From Spirochaetales bacterium (lineage in GTDB: Bacteria; Desulfobacterota_D; UBA1144): a stretch of DNA of 27,643 nt. Both the position numbers and the translations under genes were made by a program. The DNA is taken from contig PCAG01000028.1 in NCBI GenBank assembly GCA_002730475.1, positions 1 through 27,643 of the forward strand. Direction: 5' to 3'. The notes beneath the pieces are model-generated. The model was not told the origin of the DNA, searched no databases, and worked only from the letters and a program-made list of their open reading frames with translations. Shown here in pieces: positions 7,036 to 15,524 of this stretch; position 1 is the first letter of the stretch; each line of letters begins with the position of its first letter.

Positions 7036-7467
7036 TTAGTTTCCGCTGCTACCAAAGCCCCCATCACCTCGTTCAGAAGAAAATAGATCCTTCTCGCTAT
7101 CAACTTCCTCCCATACAACATCGTGGCACTTCTCTATAATCAACTGAGCCACCCTATCACCCTCGCCGTACTCAAAGTCCATGTAGCCGAGATTATGTAA
7201 AACAACACCAACTTCTCCTCGGTAGCCAGAGTCTACGACCCCTGCTAAAACATCTATCCCATGTTTTACAGCTAGACCAGAACGAGGAGCAATTCTGCCG
7301 TAGTATCCCTCGGGAATAGCTATAGATATCCCTGTATTAATTATTCCTCTAGTTCTTCCTTCTATCCTTCCGTAGACAGCGGAATACAGGTCGTACCCTG
7401 CGTCTGTATCGTTTGACCTAGTGGGTATTCTAGCCTGTGATATTAGTCTGTTTATTTTTATGTTCAT
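7036..7467 (-). CDS. dut: dUTP pyrophosphatase (trimeric dUTPase)
   Basis: 143 residues, the usual length for a homotrimeric dUTPase. All five motifs are present in order: DAGYDLYS (22-29), PRSGLA (61-66), GVVDSGYRGE (76-85, catalytic D79), GDRVAQLI (103-110) and the Gly-rich C-terminal RGDGGFGSSG (133-142), which closes over the active site. It hydrolyses dUTP to dUMP and pyrophosphate, which keeps uracil out of phage DNA and supplies dUMP for thymidylate synthesis. It follows recA with one base between stop and start. Its presence argues against uracil-substituted phage DNA. Confidence 0.96.
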   Translation of the reverse strand: MNIKINRLISQARIPTRSNDTDAGYDLYSAVYGRIEGRTRGIINTGISIAIPEGYYGRIAPRSGLAVKHGIDVLAGVVDSGYRGEVGVVLHNLGYMDFEYGEGDRVAQLIIEKCHDVVWEEVDSEKDLFSSERGDGGFGSSGN

Positions 7468-7468
7468 A

Positions 7469-8566
7469 TTATTTCGAAAAAGCCTCTAAAATATAATTAT
7501 ATAAATACTTTGAAAGTTTTTTATTTGACGTTAGATACTTTCTAAACTTCTCAATCCCTTGGTGCTGTTTTTCATACTCGATCTTATTTTTGTCGAAGTC
7601 CGCGCACATTTCATCGGAGAAAGCGATCCAAGGGCCTTTGGTTGATATGCAGTGAAAAGCCGTCATTACATCTATAACCTCTTGCTCTGTCCAGACGCTT
7701 TCGCCGTTCTTCCTGAAGTACTTGATTGGGTATCTGACTAAAGACCCAGTCTTTTCGTTTGGGGTTTTTCTTAAAATGACTCTGCAAAAGTGGCCAACTA
7801 TACCCTCCTTGCCTTGGTCATCTTTTTCTTTGATGAAGTCGGCGCTATATCTAGGCTGAAACTCTAAAATCCAATCACTATAATGGAGAAGCGCGTTTCC
7901 TCCTGAAGCGTTTGTGAGTCTGGGGTCTCCCTTATCATAAGGATTTATTGAAACCTTACTTCTAACTTGACTAATCAGAAATAAAATGTGACCGCCCACA
8001 CTAAGGCTAAGCGCAATCTTTCTTAAAAAATCAGAACTAAGAGTAGACCCTCCGGCAACTTTATTGGATTCCTCGAAAGGCCTATCCAAATCAGAGTGTC
8101 TAACTAAAGCATCCATCGAGTCTATGATGAACAGATATTTGCATCCCGTTGGGTTGTCCTGCACTAAATGCCTAAGGAAATTTAAAACGTGTTCGTAAAT
8201 GTTCGTCTTTCTAACGCACCATTTGCCTTCAGAGGTGTCCACTCCTGCCCTCTCGATCATTTCTTTAGAGAGCCTGCCCTCCGCCTTAACGTAGACAACC
8301 ATGCTGTTGTCCATTTTTTGGAAGTTCCTAGCAAAAGATAACGCACACGAGGTCTTTCCGCCTTCTGCCACGCCAGAAGCTCTTATGACAGAGGGCCTAA
8401 GCCCTCCGGACATTTCCATGTCTAACAAAAGACTGCCGCTAGAGACAACATAATCAATTTCTTCGGCGAAGTCATTGTGGTATTCTTTGTTGTCCGATAA
8501 ATACTGCCTTATTTGATCGGCTGGGTTCAGTCCTACTACGTTACTTTTCTTCTTTTTTGCTGCCAT
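7469..8566 (-). CDS. RecA/UvsX-like recombinase
   Basis: 365 residues. A Lys-rich start (AAKKKK) precedes the core: Walker A A63-S-G-V-A-E-G-G-K71-T72, Walker B L-F-I-I-D149-S-M-D, and the DNA-binding L2 region beginning at Q200 with V-R-S-K-V ... N-A-S-G-G-N-A-L-L-H-Y-S-D-W-I-L, where cellular RecA has 'TGGNALKFYASVRLDI'. It forms filaments on single-stranded DNA and exchanges strands during recombination-dependent replication and repair. The C-terminal part differs from bacterial RecA and is phage-like. The ATG lies inside the end of the upstream small gene (26-base overlap). It is grouped with dut, nuclease and helicase genes. Confidence 0.93.
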   Translation of the reverse strand: MAAKKKKSNVVGLNPADQIRQYLSDNKEYHNDFAEEIDYVVSSGSLLLDMEMSGGLRPSVIRASGVAEGGKTSCALSFARNFQKMDNSMVVYVKAEGRLSKEMIERAGVDTSEGKWCVRKTNIYEHVLNFLRHLVQDNPTGCKYLFIIDSMDALVRHSDLDRPFEESNKVAGGSTLSSDFLRKIALSLSVGGHILFLISQVRSKVSINPYDKGDPRLTNASGGNALLHYSDWILEFQPRYSADFIKEKDDQGKEGIVGHFCRVILRKTPNEKTGSLVRYPIKYFRKNGESVWTEQEVIDVMTAFHCISTKGPWIAFSDEMCADFDKNKIEYEKQHQGIEKFRKYLTSNKKLSKYLYNYILEAFSK

Positions 8567-8906
8567 TTTTTATAAAATCAAAAACGCTATTTGGATTAGG
8601 TTTATTTATTATTGCGTCGTTCCCGACCTTCTCTTCGCTTAAAGTGTACGATTGCCTTTCCTTGAGACTGAAAGCCTTAATTTTTTCTCTAGACTTAAGG
8701 GTCTTTATAATATTTGGCTTAACCAGATTAGCTAAAGTATAAACCTTCATATCGTCGTAGTTACAAATAAGCCACTTCCAAAACTCTATGTCTGGAAAAA
8801 AACCTATTAGGATTTTAGCTTGTTTATTTTGGTGAAAGAAATTTGTCTTCTTGCGGTCAACTAGCAAGTTTTCCATCAAGTAATGACGCTTGTCTTTTTC
8901 ATTCAC
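8541..8906 (-). CDS. Hypothetical protein upstream of recA
   Basis: 121 residues, not recognised. It is basic, with an FFPDIEFWKWLICNYDD segment (36-52) that looks like a folded core, and a Lys/Glu-rich tail. The first codon is GTG at 8906; an ATG at 8876 (residue 11) is an alternative, and neither has a clear ribosome-binding site. It is the first gene of the replication block, behind a gap that carries a TTGACA-type promoter element. Its end overlaps recA by 26 bases in another frame, so the two are probably co-translated. Confidence 0.65.
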   Translation of the reverse strand: MNEKDKRHYLMENLLVDRKKTNFFHQNKQAKILIGFFPDIEFWKWLICNYDDMKVYTLANLVKPNIIKTLKSREKIKAFSLKERQSYTLSEEKVGNDAIINKPNPNSVFDFIKNGSKKEEK

Positions 8907-8930
8907 AAAAGGTAGCTTACAGGCTACTTT
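8907..8930 (-). terminator. Weak terminator-like hairpin after the glycan cluster
   Basis: On the minus strand, GTAGC (8927-8923), loop CTGTAA, GCTAC (8916-8912), one C, then TTTT (8910-8907), with AAA before the stem. The stem is only 5 base pairs and overlaps the proposed promoter of the next gene, so it may be a leader hairpin rather than a terminator for the dehydratase gene that ends at 8950. Confidence 0.3.
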
Positions 8931-8942
8931 ATCTTATGTCAA
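8914..8942 (-). promoter_or_regulatory. Promoter-like module before replication block
   Basis: Minus strand TTGACA (8942-8937), six bases, AAAG (8930-8927), seven bases, TAAGCT (8919-8914). The -35 is perfect, the -10 is poor, but the spacing and the AAAG at spacer positions 7-10 are those of the other four sites. It shares the 13-mer GATAAAGTAGCCT with the site at 20847. Confidence 0.45.
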
Positions 8943-8949
8943 GGGAAAT

Positions 8950-10050
8950 CTACAACAGATCAACACCACCATTTACGTCATAATGAACCATCCTTTTAAC
9001 TAGGTCGGGAAAAGAGATCTCAGGCTTCCACCCTAGCTCCTCTCTGGCCTTGGTCGAGTCTCCATACAGTAAATTAATTTCAGCTGGACGATAAAAATCC
9101 TTATTAACTTCAACAAGCTCTAATCCTTGGAAGTTCTTAAAAACAGCTTTTTCGCCCTCGCCCGACCATTCTCCAGATATTCCAGCCGCTTGAAAAGCTA
9201 AATAAACGAACTCTGAAATTTCATGAGTTTCGTTGCTAGACAAAACATAGTCTTTTGGTTTGCTTTGATTCAGCATAAGCCAAACCCCCTTAACGAAGTC
9301 TTCCGAGTCAGACCAGTCTCGCTTGGAGTGTATGTTACCAAGCTGAATCGGATCAAATAACTCTTCCCTGTCTAAACAGTTTTTTATTCTAGCAACTCCT
9401 TTAGTGATTTTCCTAGTTACAAATTCTTCTCCCCTTCTAAGCCCTTCGTGATTAAATAAAAGACCAGCGCAAGCGTACAAGTTATAAGAGTCTCTATAAA
9501 CCTTAACTAAGGCCCTAGCGGCAACCTTAGAGGCTCCATAAGGGCTGACTGGTCTTGAGGGATGCTTCTCGTCCTGTGGAGAATAAGCGACATCTCCAAA
9601 CTCTTCGCTAGAACCCGCTTGGTAGAACCTACAAGAAGGAGCGTAGAGTCTGATAGCGTCAAGCATGTCTAAGACGGCAGTAGCGTTAGTGGCAAAAGTT
9701 TGCCTAGGGAGGTCCCAGCTACTCCCAACGAAACTTTGGGCTGCAAAATTAATAAAGTAGTCTGGCTGAAGGTCCCTTACAACTCTAGTGATGCAAGATG
9801 AATCAGTGATATCTAAGTTTATCAAAGAAAAATCATCATTACCTTTTAAGTGTTCAATGTTGTCGTGGTTTTCAACGCTTAACCTTCTGGCCCCGCCAAA
9901 TATGTGAGCCTCGCCGTCAGGAAACAGATTTAGAAGGAAGTCTGCCATGTTACTGCCGTCCTGCCCTGTGACGCCGGTAATCACTACTGTCGTTTTGTCT
10001 TCTTTCACTTTTTTAATTTCGAGCGCCGAATCTAAGCTTGATATTTTCAT
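8950..10050 (-). CDS. gmd: GDP-mannose 4,6-dehydratase
   Basis: 366 residues from the ATG at 10050; a longer frame from 10128 would run 71 bases into the neighbour, so the shorter start (7 bases after the neighbour's stop) is preferred. This short-chain dehydrogenase/reductase has the NAD(P)-binding G26-V-T-G-Q-D-G32-S, the N-F-A-A-Q-S-F-V motif (101-108), the catalytic G-S147-S-E149 segment (Thr in most family members, Ser here) and Y171-x3-K175, plus the R-D-W motif (244-246) typical of Gmd. It turns GDP-mannose into GDP-4-keto-6-deoxymannose, precursor of fucose, rhamnose, perosamine or colitose. No dedicated fucose synthase or aminotransferase is visible here, so the next step is either host-supplied or done by the epimerase next door. 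Confidence 0.9.
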   Translation of the reverse strand: MKISSLDSALEIKKVKEDKTTVVITGVTGQDGSNMADFLLNLFPDGEAHIFGGARRLSVENHDNIEHLKGNDDFSLINLDITDSSCITRVVRDLQPDYFINFAAQSFVGSSWDLPRQTFATNATAVLDMLDAIRLYAPSCRFYQAGSSEEFGDVAYSPQDEKHPSRPVSPYGASKVAARALVKVYRDSYNLYACAGLLFNHEGLRRGEEFVTRKITKGVARIKNCLDREELFDPIQLGNIHSKRDWSDSEDFVKGVWLMLNQSKPKDYVLSSNETHEISEFVYLAFQAAGISGEWSGEGEKAVFKNFQGLELVEVNKDFYRPAEINLLYGDSTKAREELGWKPEISFPDLVKRMVHYDVNGGVDLL

Positions 10051-10057
10051 GAAATGT

Positions 10058-10963
10058 TTATGGTAAATTAATAAGTTTCTTATATTCAGGTATCCATTTA
10101 TCAACGCTTTGTGTCGGAGCCCAACCAAGCTTCTGCCTTATTTTGGAGTTGTCGGCAAGCGTAGCTTTAGGTTCTACTTTAGGGTCTAGATGCTGTCTAT
10201 CTCCGCCAATTAAGTCAGCTATACGATTCACACTACAGTTGTCGCCGTTCCCAACGTTGAAAACTTCATAGTCACCTAGTCCGTCTGTTGTCGCTGCTAA
10301 TATGTTAGCTCTTACGACATCGTTTATGTAAGTGAAGTCTCTAGTTTGCTCTCCGTCTCCAAATATCGTAATTTTTTCATCATACTTCCTTTGGTTAAGG
10401 AAGATACCGATAGCGGTAGCGTAAGCTCCCCCAAGGGGCATCCCTTCCCCGTATACGTTGAAATATCTCAAAGAGACCCCCTTTATATCATAAAGCTGAG
10501 TAAACAGCTCCAAATACTCTTCCCCTATCTTTTTTTGTAAACCATAAGGGCTTTGGGGAGAAAGTCGATGGCTTTCTGAAGTGGGTAGTTCGGCATCTCC
10601 ATAAACAGAAGAAGATGAACTAAAAACAACTTTTTTGACTCCTGCATCAACGCATGCTTTAAGTAAATTAACCGTACCATGAACATTAGTGTGGTCAAAA
10701 AGAACAGGATTAGCTATAGAAGGCTGAACTCTAGCTTTAGCAGCCAAATGAAAAACAGCATCAGCTCCTTCCAAGAATTTACCATAAAAAGATGGTTTTG
10801 CGATGTCGCACTGAATAAAGCCACATTTATCAGACCAAGGAGGAGATTGGACGCTTTTAGAAGAACAATCATCTATAACAAAAACATCGTGGCCTTCTTT
10901 CACAAGAGTGACTGCCACATGTGTACCTATGAAGCCAAAGCCTCCTGTAACTACGTATTTCAT
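10058..10963 (-). CDS. NAD-dependent sugar epimerase/dehydratase (SDR)
   Basis: 301 residues. It is an extended SDR: GGFGFIG (7-13) dinucleotide site, H-L-A-A-K (72-76), the S-S-S-S-S-V-Y-G segment (115-122) with catalytic serines, and Y140-x3-K144. R-D-F-T-Y-I-N-D-V-V is the usual substrate-side motif of UDP-hexose 4-epimerases, UDP-GlcA epimerases and dTDP-glucose dehydratases. The substrate cannot be fixed from sequence; it could also reduce or epimerise the product of the dehydratase encoded directly downstream. The ATG overlaps the stop of the upstream glycosyltransferase by 4 bases. Confidence 0.85.
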   Translation of the reverse strand: MKYVVTGGFGFIGTHVAVTLVKEGHDVFVIDDCSSKSVQSPPWSDKCGFIQCDIAKPSFYGKFLEGADAVFHLAAKARVQPSIANPVLFDHTNVHGTVNLLKACVDAGVKKVVFSSSSSVYGDAELPTSESHRLSPQSPYGLQKKIGEEYLELFTQLYDIKGVSLRYFNVYGEGMPLGGAYATAIGIFLNQRKYDEKITIFGDGEQTRDFTYINDVVRANILAATTDGLGDYEVFNVGNGDNCSVNRIADLIGGDRQHLDPKVEPKATLADNSKIRQKLGWAPTQSVDKWIPEYKKLINLP

Positions 10964-11889
10964 TTTAATATAAAGTCTAAATATTTGTCTGTCTGAACGT
11001 TTAAAAATAAATTAAACTCCAGCTTTATCTTATTATAAAGAGTTTCATGGTTTTCGACAACTTGTTTTAAGCAAGATTCGAAATCACTAACATCCCGTAA
11101 ACCGCGTCCATATCCGGAGGTCAAATAGCAATCGCCGCTATCTTCTTGAAATATAATAGGCAAGCCAGAGGCAACCCCTTCAAGCTTATGCATGCCGCAG
11201 GGCTCGTGCCTAGACCCAGAAACGTATATATTGTGCTCTCTGAGCTCGGCGGCTAAGTCGTTAGAAGAAAGTGGCTCCACTATTTTGGTGTTTTTAAAAG
11301 TGGATCCCTTGGGCGGGTTCCCTATATAGGTGAACTCAACTCCATCTAGATGCGGTATTCTAGAGTCTATGTGATCGTAGAGGTCTTTGCCCTTCATTGG
11401 GTCCGAAGACCAGTGATGAGTAACGAGTTTGGGGTGGGCGAAATCATAGCTTTTCGCTGAAAAGATCCTCTCGTCTACGCCATTAGGAATAACTTCCCCC
11501 TCAGTAGTTATCCGATCTTTGTAATAATCTCTCACGAAGTTGGAAACGTAAATAACCTTGTCGGCCAAATTAGCCATTTCCACAACTCCATCAACATATT
11601 CCTTGGGCCTGTTTTTGGGAAATCCTATGTCATTGATTCTGTGTATGTATTTGCATTTAAGATTTCTTATCTTTAGGTCTTTTAAAACATCTAAGCTAAG
11701 CCAATTTCCGGAAAAGTCTAAATACCTTGGGTCAAACATTAAAACATAGTCTGGCGGATCATCGTAATGAAACTGAAAAGAACTCCTACCGGCCAGCTTC
11801 TCTGAAAAATAATTTACAAATTTGGTTCCGCCCCCTCCAGCAGAATGACGGTTGGGACACATGCCAAAAACAAACTTCTTATCGTTCAT
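10960..11889 (-). CDS. GT4-like glycosyltransferase
   Basis: 309 residues, GT-B fold by pattern. The N-terminal domain has a Gly-rich loop H-S-A-G-G-G-G-T (15-22); V-I-P-N-G-V-D (133-139) marks the interdomain border; H-H-W-S-S-D-P-M-K-G-K-D (158-169) and the nucleotide-sugar motif E229-P-C-G-M-H-K-L-E237 (EX7E) lie in the C-terminal domain. It transfers a sugar from a nucleotide donor with retention of configuration; donor and acceptor are unknown. It has ATGA overlaps with both neighbours. Confidence 0.82.
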   Translation of the reverse strand: MNDKKFVFGMCPNRHSAGGGGTKFVNYFSEKLAGRSSFQFHYDDPPDYVLMFDPRYLDFSGNWLSLDVLKDLKIRNLKCKYIHRINDIGFPKNRPKEYVDGVVEMANLADKVIYVSNFVRDYYKDRITTEGEVIPNGVDERIFSAKSYDFAHPKLVTHHWSSDPMKGKDLYDHIDSRIPHLDGVEFTYIGNPPKGSTFKNTKIVEPLSSNDLAAELREHNIYVSGSRHEPCGMHKLEGVASGLPIIFQEDSGDCYLTSGYGRGLRDVSDFESCLKQVVENHETLYNKIKLEFNLFLNVQTDKYLDFILK

Positions 11890-12689
11890 ATTAAAAAATT
11901 TTTTAGCGTCGAGATTGACATTATGTGAGGGAGCCCAGCGCCATACTTTTTGGGCTTGTAGTCTAAATCGTGCCCGGATGGAGCTGGTCTGTATTTTAGG
12001 TTCTTGGCAGTTGATAAAGACCTAGCGTCGTCGACGTTGCAGCTTTCCCTAACTTCTAAATCTTTACTAGACCTAGGCACGAAGCATACATGGAGACATC
12101 TAAGATCGGAAAAACTCCATGGGATTATCTGATTCTCTGGTTGCCCTTTTTCGTTACAGAACTTAACATCTATTTCACTTTCTATATAAGAAGGGTAAGG
12201 AGAGTGTCCCGAACCATGAAGCCTTTCCCCTTGTGTCCAATTGTCGATAACGTTGAAATTGTAAAGCTTAACAACATGCTTATTGGGGGGGCATGTAAAC
12301 CCGCTCATCGAATCCTTGGCCCACTCCTTTATGTGAAAAGAATTTCCTGAGATTTTCCAAGAACTATCATACTCTCCATCTTTTATGTTCTTTTTTATTT
12401 TCTCGAGGCCCACTGGGTCATATATCTCATCTCCGTCTACAGCGAACAAGAAAGTTTTAGTCTTAAAGAACTCGTAAGTATATTTACCGGTTTGGGTATG
12501 GTCTGAACATTTAATTGTCTTAACTTTTAAATTTCTAGAAAAGTTGTCTCTTACTATTTCTAGAGTGTCGTCGGTCGAATCATTGTCTATAATAATTAGT
12601 TTGTCGCAAAAATCGATTATATTAGACACTACTCTTTTCGCGTAGATATCCTCATTCTTAAACAAACAAATGCCTATAATATCATTCAT
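11886..12689 (-). CDS. GT2-like glycosyltransferase
   Basis: About 267 residues from the ATG at 12689, which overlaps the upstream stop as ATGA; an in-frame codon at 12704 is less likely. GT-A fold: the start (DIIGICLFKNED) matches the WaaE/KdtX-like GT2 family, I-D-N-D-S-T-D-D-T (34-42) is the nucleotide-binding turn, and V-D-G-D-E (84-88) is the metal-binding DxD. The C-terminal part is Trp/His-rich and presumably binds the acceptor. It is one of two GT2-type enzymes in the cluster; the other is at 17017-18018. Confidence 0.8.
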   Translation of the reverse strand: MNDIIGICLFKNEDIYAKRVVSNIIDFCDKLIIIDNDSTDDTLEIVRDNFSRNLKVKTIKCSDHTQTGKYTYEFFKTKTFLFAVDGDEIYDPVGLEKIKKNIKDGEYDSSWKISGNSFHIKEWAKDSMSGFTCPPNKHVVKLYNFNVIDNWTQGERLHGSGHSPYPSYIESEIDVKFCNEKGQPENQIIPWSFSDLRCLHVCFVPRSSKDLEVRESCNVDDARSLSTAKNLKYRPAPSGHDLDYKPKKYGAGLPHIMSISTLKNFLI

Positions 12690-13633
12690 GTTACTGCCGG
12701 ACAAAGATTAAGGCCGAGTTTCAATCGATTGTCTATTCTAACTAAAGCCATGCTGAACAAGGTGGTGCCATGGATGTCACCGCAAGGGTACGGGTCAGAT
12801 ATTTTTTTAAGATAATAAAGGGTTTGGCAGCAATTCCTGCTGAAGGAGAATCCTCCATCAGCTTGCTGGTGACTTAAAATCTCTTTGTAGCAAAGATGGA
12901 GCAGATCTTCGCACTCATTAACTCTAACGCCAAAATCTATACATCTATCAAGAATATATACCAAATCATAGATACCACAACCACCATGAACGTTAGTATA
13001 AGAAAAAACAAACTCAAGTATTCCTTTAATATTTTTTTTAGATATGGGTACGTTGGCGGCGTCAAAAGCAGTCATAACCTTCATTACCCCATTAACTAAA
13101 GTGTGTGGGTCTGGACATGTTTTGTAGTACCAGCCTTCTGGCTGCTCGAACCTCTCGAGGTTTTTTAAAACTTCGTCTACCTTGTCCGACTGACCAGAGC
13201 GAGTCATAAAAAACAGATAATGAGAAAGGTGTGCGCCAGCCCCCCAAGGATTCCTCCACTCGGAGTCTTTCATAAAATATAAAGGCTCCTTAAAAAAAGA
13301 AGAGCAATCGAATTTAGGAACTTCAAAACCTAAATTAATTAAACCCGAAAAGGATTGTCTGGTCTCTGAAACTATATTTAATTGGGTTATAGCCTTATTG
13401 TCTCCCGGAATATCTTCCAGCATTCCATCTTCCCTAGAGAAAGATAAAATAGTATCTCTGAGTCTCTCTTTGTCGGCCGTAAAGTGGTTAGAGTATATTT
13501 TGGCTAGTTTACAGAACAGAGAGGAGGACGAAAGTAGGCATCTACTAACTCCTTTAGGGTTTTTTTGAAGAGTCCAAGGATAGCCAAGCTCCTCAATCTT
13601 TTTGATCCAATCAACTAAACTAGCAAAATTCAT
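12686..13633 (-). CDS. Alpha/alpha-toroid-like protein in glycan cluster
   Basis: 315 residues, not a glycosyltransferase. Repeated segments resemble the helical hairpins of alpha/alpha toroids: N-P-W-G-A-G-A-H-L-S-H-Y-L (128-140), V-H-G-G-C-G-I-Y-D-L (215-224) and Q-Q-A-D-G-G-F-S-F (256-264), the last being close to the QxDGGF repeats of terpene cyclases and prenyltransferase beta subunits; D-I-H-G-T-T-L-F (286-293) recalls their final repeat. Such folds also occur in glycan-processing enzymes. The function is unknown; it could handle a lipid-linked sugar or a glycan. It sits between two glycosyltransferase genes with ATGA overlaps on both sides. Confidence 0.6.
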   Translation of the reverse strand: MNFASLVDWIKKIEELGYPWTLQKNPKGVSRCLLSSSSLFCKLAKIYSNHFTADKERLRDTILSFSREDGMLEDIPGDNKAITQLNIVSETRQSFSGLINLGFEVPKFDCSSFFKEPLYFMKDSEWRNPWGAGAHLSHYLFFMTRSGQSDKVDEVLKNLERFEQPEGWYYKTCPDPHTLVNGVMKVMTAFDAANVPISKKNIKGILEFVFSYTNVHGGCGIYDLVYILDRCIDFGVRVNECEDLLHLCYKEILSHQQADGGFSFSRNCCQTLYYLKKISDPYPCGDIHGTTLFSMALVRIDNRLKLGLNLCPAVT

Positions 13634-14565
13634 AAAGAATCAAAAAACGAATTAAAGCTATCGAAGCCATCAGGCATAAGGTGCGGCGCTAAGGCCTCCT
13701 CTCCATGCTCTTGGGTGTCTGAATTAGAGTACGCTTCAAAAAAGTCTTCCGAGTTGGAAAAAAGGCTTTTAGGGTGCAAAAACTTACTAGCTAAGCCGAC
13801 CCTAGTTGACACTATTGGGGTTTTCGTCATTATACATTCAGATATCGACTGAGGACCGCCTTCGTATCTAGCGGCTACAATGTACTGATCTAGACAGTTA
13901 TAAAGTTTGTTAATTGTCTGTATTGGGGGGAGCTCTATATATTTGTATTTTATCCCAGCATCCTCAAGTCTTCCTTTTACGTATTGTCGCCTCCATCCCG
14001 CCAGCAAGACTTCTAAATTTGGTTTAGACTCTTTTATCTTCTCTAAAATGTCACATAAAATATCCGGCCCCTTTTCTAACTTGGGAGACTTGAGATCACT
14101 CCCCTCTGTGTCTCTTTGAAAAGACCCAATTACATAAGACTCTTTCCAAAGACCATATTTAGACCTTAGCCCGTCTTTATCTTTTATGGGGAAAAAAGCA
14201 GAACCATTAGACCAAAAGGGACTTATTAAACAGGGCTTGTCACCTATGTGACTAGAAAATTGGTCATAAGACGCCTGACAAGGCGTATGGTAAGCGTCAA
14301 CGTATTGGTCTCTTTCTTTGAATTCTAACCAAGTTTGATCTGTGACTTTGTCTGGCACCATGTGGTGTATAGTGCAAACTACCTTCTTGCTTTCTAAGTA
14401 TCCCTCTGGAACGTTTCTCCATTCCCAAGGTGCGAGAAGCCAGAGAACATCTGCTTCATTTGAATTATTGTATTCGCAGGAATGCGAAGAGTTCTGCTTC
14501 ATCCACTCTTGAGCATATCTATCGCAAAGCCAGTTTTCATTGCCATGTATTGGGAAAACTTTCAT
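13630..14565 (-). CDS. GT4-family glycosyltransferase
   Basis: 311 residues. The typical GT4 layout is visible: an N-terminal acceptor domain (W-L-L-A-P-W-E-W, 42-49; T-I-H-H-M, 65-69), V-I-G-S-F-Q-R-D-T-E-G (145-155) at the start of the second domain with following K-G-P-D, and the EX7E motif E235-G-G-P-Q-S-I-S-E243 with the T-P-I-V-S-T stretch (249-254). A retaining sugar transferase; donor unknown. Both ends overlap neighbours by 4 bases. Confidence 0.84.
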   Translation of the reverse strand: MKVFPIHGNENWLCDRYAQEWMKQNSSHSCEYNNSNEADVLWLLAPWEWRNVPEGYLESKKVVCTIHHMVPDKVTDQTWLEFKERDQYVDAYHTPCQASYDQFSSHIGDKPCLISPFWSNGSAFFPIKDKDGLRSKYGLWKESYVIGSFQRDTEGSDLKSPKLEKGPDILCDILEKIKESKPNLEVLLAGWRRQYVKGRLEDAGIKYKYIELPPIQTINKLYNCLDQYIVAARYEGGPQSISECIMTKTPIVSTRVGLASKFLHPKSLFSNSEDFFEAYSNSDTQEHGEEALAPHLMPDGFDSFNSFFDSL

Positions 14566-15524
14566 ATTAGTTTTCCTACCTTCTCTAAGAAAACTTCAGC
14601 ATAGTACTCTTGGTTAAACTTCGAGGAAAGCTCGTAACCTTTTTTAGTCTTCGAAGAAAGCTTCTCTGGGTTAGTAATATAGTACTCAAGTTTAGAAATT
14701 ATCTCATCGTCCGAATCCTTCATGTCTATGTTGATTAAAAACTCGGAAAAGAAATCGTGCGTCTCATCTGGCATATCTGCAGCTATAGCAGTATTGCACA
14801 TAGGAATCTCTATATATTTCCCGAACCTACTCCTAGGTAGTCCAGAACAAGTGACAGAGATCTTAGAAGAGTTTATGGCTCTAGCAAAATCTACTGCGTA
14901 TCTATTAGTCGAAGCGTCTCCCAAGTCATATCCCGGATGTTGATATATCTTGCAATTAAACTTCTGAGCCATGATAGGCAAGATCTTTGCTGCCATTCTA
15001 TCCCTAAGAGGGTAGTGCTGACCAAGCGTTGAGTCCGCAAAAATGGCCCCAGTCAATAACAAGTCAATTTCCTTATCTAGTCCATAATCTTTGAATATGG
15101 TCTTTTCGGCGCAATGGGGAATGTTGATAAAATCTACTCCAACAAGATTTTCGACAAGCTCTGGTGTAGTCGTATACTCTTTGTAATCGTTTTCATGGTG
15201 ACAAACAACTATGTCCGCGTTGCTTTCTTTTATTTCCTTTAAAGTCCATGCCTTATCGTACATTTCGTTGTATCTAATGCACTTTTTGTACCTAGACTGA
15301 AAAAACCCTTTTATTTGCAAGGGCTTGTAACCAACTATTAGATCTGGGTGAAAATTGATTCTCTTTATGTTTTCGTCTACCTTCAGGTTTGAGTCCCATC
15401 CATGCCAGCCCCTACCAAGCCATCGCATATCACTAGCCCTAGAGATAGCCTCCATAGAATGGAATCTGACTCTAGACATTTTGGAATCAAAAGTGCTTTT
15501 ATCACAAATGTAAACTATTTTCAT
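14562..15524 (-). CDS. Glycosyltransferase-like protein (GT1/CgeB-type)
   Basis: 320 residues. The first 30 residues (M-K-I-V-Y-I-C-D-K-S ... R-V-R-F-H-S) resemble GT-B enzymes. I-P-H-C-A-E-K-T-I-F-K-D-Y (135-147) is like the 'HG.D...F.P' interdomain element, and R-F-G-K-Y-I-E-I-P-M-C-N-T (233-245) resembles the 'R.fE..acG' nucleotide-binding segment of Glyco_trans_1_2/CgeB proteins (Lys-Tyr-Ile-Glu here). The assignment is weaker than for its neighbours because the first Glu of EX7E is missing, as is common in that subgroup. Same operon, ATGA overlaps. Confidence 0.68.
   Translation of the reverse strand: MKIVYICDKSTFDSKMSRVRFHSMEAISRASDMRWLGRGWHGWDSNLKVDENIKRINFHPDLIVGYKPLQIKGFFQSRYKKCIRYNEMYDKAWTLKEIKESNADIVVCHHENDYKEYTTTPELVENLVGVDFINIPHCAEKTIFKDYGLDKEIDLLLTGAIFADSTLGQHYPLRDRMAAKILPIMAQKFNCKIYQHPGYDLGDASTNRYAVDFARAINSSKISVTCSGLPRSRFGKYIEIPMCNTAIAADMPDETHDFFSEFLINIDMKDSDDEIISKLEYYITNPEKLSSKTKKGYELSSKFNQEYYAEVFLEKVGKLI

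Noticed and set aside
10058..10128. Extended N-terminus of the GDP-mannose dehydratase overlapping the epimerase by 71 bases.
   Set aside because: The extension has no family similarity; the ATG at 10050, 7 bases after the epimerase stop, puts the nucleotide-binding motif at a normal position.
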